A stretch of DNA of 64,000 bases. Origin: Betaproteobacteria bacterium. GTDB taxonomy: Bacteria; Pseudomonadota; Gammaproteobacteria; Burkholderiales; Rhodocyclaceae. The stretch is from positions 1,191,001-1,255,000 of the forward strand of contig JADJXY010000002.1 in assembly GCA_016720065.1 (NCBI GenBank). Direction: 5' to 3'. The notes below the pieces were generated by a model. It was not told where the DNA came from. It made no database searches and saw only the letters and a list, made by a program, of their open reading frames with translations. Every line of letters starts with the position of its first letter. Positions within the stretch are counted from its first letter, which is position 1. Below are positions 59,144-64,000 of this stretch, one piece after another. Position numbers and translations under genes: made by a program.

Positions 59144-60028
59144 TCAGAAATCCCGCCGCAGGGCCAGGGTGACTTCGTCGGCGCGCAGGCGGCCCGTGGC
59201 GGAACCGGTGCCGACGCCGGGAGCATTGAAATTCCCGATCAGATCCTGGCCGGCGGACTTCTTGAACTTGCCCAGGTCCATGTAGCGATAGCCCACTTCC
59301 AGGACCAGGTTTTCACGCAGGAAGATATTGACCCCGGCGGAGAACTGCCAAGCAAAGGCGTTGCGCTTGCCGCCGGGAAGCGTGCCGGAGCTGCTCGGGT
59401 CGGACCAGCGCAGGGGGTCCATTTCGTTGCGGCTGCGTCCCACGCCTGCACCGGCAAAGGGCTGCACCATGCCGAAAACGCGGGGAAAGTCGTAATAGAG
59501 GCCGGCGAGCAGCGCGTCGGACGTGACCGGGGGATCGAAGTAGGTGCCTTCGGGGTCATGCCCGCGCAGATCGTAACCCCGCCGCCGGCTGTAGGAGACA
59601 TCGGCCCGGAAGCCATTGCCGAAGCGGTAGCCGACCCCCACGCCCACCGCGGTCGCGCTGCCCAGGCGATCCAGGGAAGCGCCACAGACCCCGGGGTAAT
59701 TGACGGCGATGAAGCAGTCCGGGCTCACCGCCCGGTCGTCTCGGAAATCGGCGCTACGGGCCATGGAGTGGGCCACTTCGACCCGGGCGTACAGCCCGGG
59801 AGTACTTCCCCCCGGCAACGGCGAAGACGCCGGCTCCTCGACCCGGGTCGCCGTGGGCGGCGGCAGGGGTGTGCGCACTTCCTGGGGGCTGCGCTCCGGC
59901 GCCTGGGCCGTGGCCTCCGGCGCCGCCTGGGTCATGGCGCTGCTGCGCGAAGGCGGCGAAGAACAAGCCGCCAGAAATGCCACCGGAACAAACACCATCA
60001 AAGCGCGCGTCAAAATGTGCGGATTCAT
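59144..60028 (-). CDS. Lipidated outer-membrane beta-barrel protein
   Basis: A 294-residue exported protein. The signal peptide ends in a lipobox (VAFLAAC, Cys22), then a Pro/Ser/Thr/Ala-rich linker to about residue 75. From GLYARVEVAHSM on, alternating strands of an 8-stranded Omp25/OmpW-like barrel are visible (VGVGVGYRFGNGFRADVSYSR, VQPFAGAGVGRSRN, LVLEVGYRYMDLG) and the last residues VTLALRRDF end in Phe, the usual outer-membrane assembly signal. Such a barrel with a lipidated N terminus is uncommon. ATG at 60028; a GC-rich hairpin lies in its leader. Function unknown. Confidence 0.8.
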   Translation of the reverse strand: MNPHILTRALMVFVPVAFLAACSSPPSRSSAMTQAAPEATAQAPERSPQEVRTPLPPPTATRVEEPASSPLPGGSTPGLYARVEVAHSMARSADFRDDRAVSPDCFIAVNYPGVCGASLDRLGSATAVGVGVGYRFGNGFRADVSYSRRRGYDLRGHDPEGTYFDPPVTSDALLAGLYYDFPRVFGMVQPFAGAGVGRSRNEMDPLRWSDPSSSGTLPGGKRNAFAWQFSAGVNIFLRENLVLEVGYRYMDLGKFKKSAGQDLIGNFNAPGVGTGSATGRLRADEVTLALRRDF

Positions 60029-60047
60029 GTCTTCCCCCTGACCGGAC

Positions 60048-60066
60048 GGGCCCGCGCAACGGGCCC
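60048..60066 (-). other. Stem-loop in leader of barrel gene
   Basis: GGGCCCG-CGCAA-CGGGCCC, a perfect 7-bp stem 19 bp before the ATG of the barrel gene. It may limit translation start or mark mRNA stability. Confidence 0.4.
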
Positions 60067-60201
60067 ACAACCCCCACTCCGGCCGCCCCAACGAAGGGCA
60101 ATACCCGGAGTCCCCGCGGGGATATTAGGCCCGCCTGCAGCCAGGCGCAAGGGGAGGAAACCGGCGACGGGGTTCCGCCATTCCGGTGTCGGAGCCGACC
60201 C

Positions 60202-62424
60202 TCAAACCCGCCGAGCGGCGACTACGCCTTCGACTTCGTGGATCAGCGCCAGGGTGCGCTGGATCTGTTGCAGATTGCCGATTTCCACCGTGAAGCCCAT
60301 GTGGGCCTTGCCCTGTTTGGACTGGGTATTCACCCCGATGACGTTGATCTTCTCGCGGGTGAAGACTTCCGAAATATCGCGCAGCAGCCCCTGGCGGTCG
60401 TGGGCGTCCACGATCAGGTCGGCGGCGAAGACGCCGGTGGTTTCGCCGCCCCAGTCGGTCTCGATGACCCGCTCCGGGTGCAGGGCGGCGAGATTGGCGA
60501 AATTGCCGCAGTCGGCACGGTGGATGGACACCCCCTTGCCGCGGGTGACGAAGCCCTGGATGGGGTCCGGCGGGGCTGGTTTGCAGCAGCGGGCGAGTTG
60601 GGTGAGAAGCTTGTCCACGCCGACGATGAGGATGCCCTGGTTGCCATCGACCGGCTTGCGGGGCCGGGTCTGGACGGCGTCTGGGGGGAGTTTCTCGGCT
60701 TCGAAGTCGCCCCCCCGGGCCACGGACTGAAACTGGCGCAGGTTCATTTCGCCCCGGGCGGCGGCAATGTAGAGGTCGTCGGCCTGGGTGTGGCCGAGCT
60801 TGTGGGCCAGTTCGTCGATATTGGCGCCGGTGAGCCCCAGGCGCTGCAATTCCTTGCCGACGATGCCGCGCCCCTCGGCCAGGGTTTCTTCCAGGGCCAG
60901 GTTGGAGAACCACTGCCGCACCTTGACCCGGGCGCTCTTGGTCTGGATGTAGCCCTGGGCGGGGTTGAGCCAGTCCCGCGAGGGACCGCCGTGTTTGGCG
61001 GTGACAATCTCGACCCGCTGGCCCGTTTCCAGGGGCGTATTGAGGGGCACCAGTTGGCCGTTCACCTTGGCGCCGCGGCAGCGGTGGCCCAGGTCGGTAT
61101 GGACGCGGTAGGCAAAATCCACCGGGGTCGCCCCGGCCGGCAGGTCGACAACCTTGCCCTGGGGGGTGATGACGTAGAGCGTCTCGTCCAGGGCGGCCTG
61201 CTTGTAGTGGTTCACCCAGTCCGAGCTGTCGGCGACTTCGTCCTTCCATGTGAGGAGCTGACGCAGCCAGGCGATCTTTTCGTCGTAGGCCTCCTCGCTG
61301 CCGTGGCGCGACCCTTCCTTGTAGCGCCAGTGGGCGGCAACGCCCAGTTCGGCGTGCTTGTGCATGTCCCAGGTGCGGATCTGCACCTCCAGGCTGCGCC
61401 CGTCGGGGCAGCGCACGGCAGTGTGCAGCGAACGATAGTAGTTGCCCTTGGGGTTGGAAATGTAGTCGTCGAATTCCTTGGGGATGGGCGTCCAGATGTT
61501 GTGCACGATGCCCAGCACCGTATAGCAGTCCTTGATGTCGTCGACGATGACGCGCAGGGCCCGCACGTCGTACACCTCGGAAAAATCGACGCCCTTTTTG
61601 CGCATCTTGTTCCAGATGCTGAAGATGTGCTTGGGGCGCCCGTAGATTTCGGCCTTTTCGATGCCCACCGCCCGGAGTTCCTCGCGCAGGCGGGTGATGG
61701 CGTCGGCGATGAACTGCTCCCGCTCGGTGCGTTTTTCATCCAGCAGCCGGGCGACCTGCTTGTAGGTGTCCGGGTGCATGAAACGGAAGGAGAGATCTTC
61801 TAGTTCCCACTTCAGTTCCCACACGCCCAGGCGGTTGGCCAGCGGCGAATAGAGCTCGAGGGTCTCCCGCGCCACCTGGACGCGCAGCTCGTCGGGGTGG
61901 GAGGCGTAGTAGCGCAGGGTCTGGGTGCGGCTGGCCAGGCGCAGAAGCACCACCCGGATATCCTCGACCATGGCCAGGAGCATCTTGCGCAGCACCTCGA
62001 TCTGGGCCTTCATCTCCTGGGGATTGACCTCGCCCGCTTCGATATTGGCAGCGACGAAGCCCCGGGCGATGGGGCGCAGGCGATTCAGGCGGGATATCCC
62101 ATTGACCAGATGGGCCACCGACTTGCCGAAACGCTCGCCGATCTTCTCGACGCCATGCTCCTGGTGGGCGGGAATGGCGAAGAGCAGGGCCGCCACCCGG
62201 GAATCGCCGTCGAGTCTCAAGCCGGTGATGATGAGGGCCATGCCCAGGGCGTGGGACCAGATGCGCTCCCCGCTGCCCAGGGAAGTCTCGCCGTAGACCT
62301 CCCAGGCGTATTCGACGGCCTCCTTGAGGCGCCGGGCTTCTTCTTCCCCCAGGCCTTCGGAAAGGGTGTGGAGGAACTGCTGGAAATCGCTCTGGCTGGC
62401 GACGGAATGGAGCACGGAGACCAT
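60202..62424 (-). CDS. relA: (p)ppGpp synthetase RelA
   Basis: A 740-residue stringent-response enzyme. The HD hydrolase part is degenerate: the region is LLFAIPAHQEHGVEKIG where active enzymes have His-Asp, so it should not degrade (p)ppGpp. The synthetase has YDVRALRVIVDD, WTPIPKEFDDYISNPKGN with the EFDD motif (317-320) of monofunctional RelA, and YRSLHTAV. TGS (DETLYVITPQGKVVDLPAG), zinc-finger/helical and ACT domains follow. Start chosen at ATG 62424, which lies 7 bases after a TATAAT and has no ribosome site. Divergent from eamA. Confidence 0.95.
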   Translation of the reverse strand: MVSVLHSVASQSDFQQFLHTLSEGLGEEEARRLKEAVEYAWEVYGETSLGSGERIWSHALGMALIITGLRLDGDSRVAALLFAIPAHQEHGVEKIGERFGKSVAHLVNGISRLNRLRPIARGFVAANIEAGEVNPQEMKAQIEVLRKMLLAMVEDIRVVLLRLASRTQTLRYYASHPDELRVQVARETLELYSPLANRLGVWELKWELEDLSFRFMHPDTYKQVARLLDEKRTEREQFIADAITRLREELRAVGIEKAEIYGRPKHIFSIWNKMRKKGVDFSEVYDVRALRVIVDDIKDCYTVLGIVHNIWTPIPKEFDDYISNPKGNYYRSLHTAVRCPDGRSLEVQIRTWDMHKHAELGVAAHWRYKEGSRHGSEEAYDEKIAWLRQLLTWKDEVADSSDWVNHYKQAALDETLYVITPQGKVVDLPAGATPVDFAYRVHTDLGHRCRGAKVNGQLVPLNTPLETGQRVEIVTAKHGGPSRDWLNPAQGYIQTKSARVKVRQWFSNLALEETLAEGRGIVGKELQRLGLTGANIDELAHKLGHTQADDLYIAAARGEMNLRQFQSVARGGDFEAEKLPPDAVQTRPRKPVDGNQGILIVGVDKLLTQLARCCKPAPPDPIQGFVTRGKGVSIHRADCGNFANLAALHPERVIETDWGGETTGVFAADLIVDAHDRQGLLRDISEVFTREKINVIGVNTQSKQGKAHMGFTVEIGNLQQIQRTLALIHEVEGVVAARRV

Positions 62425-62431
62425 GGCCGGA

Positions 62432-62460
62432 ATTATAGCGCCGGGGCGCTGGGGCATAAT
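62432..62460. promoter_or_regulatory. Divergent -10 elements of relA and eamA
   Basis: On the minus strand TATAAT (62437-62432) lies 7 bases before the relA ATG; on the plus strand CATAAT (62455-62460) lies 7 bases before the eamA ATG at 62468. That is the usual distance from a -10 to the transcription start, so both mRNAs may begin at the start codon. No Shine-Dalgarno is present for either. -35 sequences are poor. Confidence 0.5.
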
Positions 62461-62467
62461 CTCCGCC

Positions 62468-63373
62468 ATGGCCGCAGCAACCGCCTCCTCCCCCGGACGC
62501 TTCTACCTCAACCCCTACCTGCTCCTGACGCTCACCGTCCTGTTCTGGTCGGGCAACATGGTCCTGGGCCGGGGCATGCGCGAGGACGTGCCGCCCTTCG
62601 CCCTGGCCTTCTGGCGCTGGGCCATCGCCTTTGGCCTGACCCTGCCCTTCGCCTGGCCCCATCGCCGGCAGTGGCCGCTGCTGCTCTCGGGCTGGAAGGC
62701 CGTCGCCCTGCTGGGCGTGCTGGGCGTCGGTGGCTACAACACCTTTGCCTACCTCGCGCTCCAGTCGACGACGGCCACCAACGCGGTACTGCTCAATTCC
62801 TTCATCCCGGTGGCCACCATCGCCATTTCCTGGGCCTTCCTGGGCAAGAGCCTGAGGGCTGTCGAAGGGCTGGGCGTCCTCATCTCCCTGATCGGCGCCG
62901 TCACCATCGTCGCCCGCGGCGACCCCGCGGTGCTGGCCGGGCTGGCGCTCAACCGGGGCGACGTCTGGATGCTCGTCGCCGTCCTCACCTGGGCCATCTA
63001 TACCGTGGGCCTGGCCTGGCGCCCCACCGGGGTCGATCCCATGCTCATGCTGGCCGCCCTGACCGCCGTTGGCCTCCTGGTCCTCGCCCCGATCTACGCC
63101 TGGGAAATGGCGGGCGGCCGAAGCATCCACCTTCACCCGGGCAGCCTCCTGTCCCTGGCCTACGTCGGCATCTTCCCCGGCTTCCTGGGCTATGTGTTCT
63201 ACAACCGGGGCGTCGCCCAGGTGGGCGCCAACCGGGCCAGCCTGTTCATCCATCTGATGCCTGTCTTCGGCACCGCGCTCTCGGCCCTCTTCCTAGGGGA
63301 GATCCCCCAGGCCTACCACTACGCCGGCATCGCCCTCATCTTCACCGGCATCTGGCTCACCACCCGGCACTGA
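62468..63373 (+). CDS. EamA/DMT-family transporter
   Basis: A 301-residue inner-membrane carrier with ten helices in two EamA repeats. First repeat: LLTLTVLFWSGNMVLGRGM, PPFALAFWRWAIAF; second: GDVWMLVAVLTWAIYTVGLAW, PGFLGYVFYNRGVAQVGANRASLFIHLMPVFG in parts and GEIPQAYHYAGIALIFTGIWL. Members export amino acids, sugars or other metabolites; the substrate is unknown. Followed 3 bp later by mtfA. Confidence 0.92.
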   Translation: MAAATASSPGRFYLNPYLLLTLTVLFWSGNMVLGRGMREDVPPFALAFWRWAIAFGLTLPFAWPHRRQWPLLLSGWKAVALLGVLGVGGYNTFAYLALQSTTATNAVLLNSFIPVATIAISWAFLGKSLRAVEGLGVLISLIGAVTIVARGDPAVLAGLALNRGDVWMLVAVLTWAIYTVGLAWRPTGVDPMLMLAALTAVGLLVLAPIYAWEMAGGRSIHLHPGSLLSLAYVGIFPGFLGYVFYNRGVAQVGANRASLFIHLMPVFGTALSALFLGEIPQAYHYAGIALIFTGIWLTTRH

Positions 63374-63376
63374 AAG

Positions 63377-64000
63377 ATGGGACTCCTCGACCTCTTCCGC
63401 CGCCCCGCCCCCGCGCCCATCCCCGACGCCCTGTGGGACGCAACTGTCGCAGCCCTGCCCTTCATCGCCGCCCTGGAGCCGGAGGAACTCGGCCGGCTGC
63501 GGGAACTTACCGCCGCCTTCCTGGCGGAAAAGGAATTCACCCCCGCCGGCGGCCTGGTGGTGGACGACGGGGTCTGCCTGGCCATCGCCATGCAGGCCTG
63601 CCTACCCATCCTGGAACTCGGATTGGGGGCCTACCGGGGCTGGGTGGGCATCGTCGTCTATCCCGACGAGTTCGTCATTCCCCGCCTCACTCAGGACGAG
63701 GACGGCGTGGTGCACGAGTACGACGAAACGGCTTCCGGCGAGGCCTGGGCCGGCGGCCCGGTCATCGTCTCGTGGCGGGACGCCCAGATGGCGGGCGACG
63801 GCTACAACGTGGTGATCCACGAATTCGCCCACAAGCTGGACATGGAAAACGGCGAGGCCGACGGCGTGCCCCCGCTTCCCCCCGGCGTCTCCCGCGAGCA
63901 GTGGGAAAACGTTCTGCACGCGGCCTACGAGCACTTCTGCCAGCGCGTCGATGGCGGCGAGAAAACCTGGATCGACCCCTACGGCGCCGAACACCCCTGC
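63377..64000 (+). CDS. mtfA: MtfA-like zinc peptidase, C-terminus cut by window
   Basis: The first 208 residues of a cytoplasmic M90-family metallopeptidase. The start MGLLDLFRRP and ACLPILELGLGAYRGWVGIVVYPDEFV in parts fit MtfA, which in E. coli binds the glucose repressor Mlc. The zinc site VIHEFAHKLDMENG is present with His148, Glu149 and His152. The last conserved part lies beyond the window. Confidence 0.92.
   Translation, partial: MGLLDLFRRPAPAPIPDALWDATVAALPFIAALEPEELGRLRELTAAFLAEKEFTPAGGLVVDDGVCLAIAMQACLPILELGLGAYRGWVGIVVYPDEFVIPRLTQDEDGVVHEYDETASGEAWAGGPVIVSWRDAQMAGDGYNVVIHEFAHKLDMENGEADGVPPLPPGVSREQWENVLHAAYEHFCQRVDGGEKTWIDPYGAEHPC

Noticed and set aside
60202..62424. Bifunctional SpoT
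   Set aside because: The HD motif is lost and the synthetase has EFDD, both marks of monofunctional RelA.

Overview
This is about 64 kb of high-GC DNA from a Gram-negative bacterium. It is most likely a betaproteobacterium of the Rhodocyclales type. The case rests on gene content: rpsF-priB-rpsR-rplI order, a PsrA-regulated fatty-acid oxidation operon, an SHP/DHC cytochrome cluster, a monofunctional-type RelA, iPGM, PPK1/PPX, several c-di-GMP proteins and CbiM-like/FimV-like genes. The taxon is inferred; no rRNA is present. Coding density is high, many neighbouring genes overlap by 1-4 bp, and no tRNA, rRNA, CRISPR array, insertion sequence or prophage was seen.

Layout. 1-4.1 kb: end of a CDF metal transporter, then (minus strand) a QseBC-like two-component system downstream of a b-type cytochrome, a diheme cytochrome c and the SHP-like oxygen/ligand-binding cytochrome. 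A PAS-PAS-PAS-LuxR regulator diverges from it. 5.7-12 kb: a small cysteine-bearing protein, a palindrome-rich intergenic repeat, YaiI, a VTT-type membrane protein, then acyl-CoA dehydrogenase, nitronate monooxygenase and FadD. 12.1-12.8 kb: an MntA/HepT toxin-antitoxin pair. 12.8-22.8 kb: a complete beta-oxidation operon (psrA, fadE, thiolase, ECH-HAD, HAD-ECH, thiolase) with a perfect PsrA-type operator in front of psrA. 22.9-27.2 kb: an HDOD-histidine kinase and a REC-PAS-GGDEF-EAL protein, probably signalling partners. 27.5-36.5 kb: epd, alpha/beta hydrolase, ProQ/FinO protein, Bcp, PIN-PhoH, a transglutaminase-fold protein, dnaB, small proteins and an esterase. 36.6-41.8 kb: gpmI of the plant/trypanosomatid-like form, a 35-repeat RTX protein, and the ribosomal rpsF-priB-rpsR-rplI block. 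42-49.5 kb: a diguanylate cyclase, then etfBA with a CbiM-like protein, a FimV-like protein and a second acyl-CoA dehydrogenase. 49.7-56.9 kb: a YdeP-type molybdoenzyme and a coupled ppx-MCE (Mla-like) lipid transport operon. 57-64 kb: ppk, a lipidated beta-barrel protein, relA, an EamA transporter and a truncated mtfA.

How the genes work together. Fatty acids are activated by FadD and oxidised by the psrA operon and two DmdC-like dehydrogenases, with electrons passing to EtfBA. Ppx/Ppk set polyphosphate and RelA sets (p)ppGpp, giving a stringent/phosphate theme near the right end. Three proteins carry GGDEF or EAL domains or feed such a protein by phosphotransfer. The most unusual items are the HepT with Asp replacing the AMPylated Tyr, the transglutaminase-fold protein with Ser at the Cys position, the unbroken 35-unit RTX array placed inside the usual rplI-dnaB block, the HDOD-kinase/c-di-GMP pair, and the mirror-image -10 elements at relA/eamA that imply leaderless transcripts.
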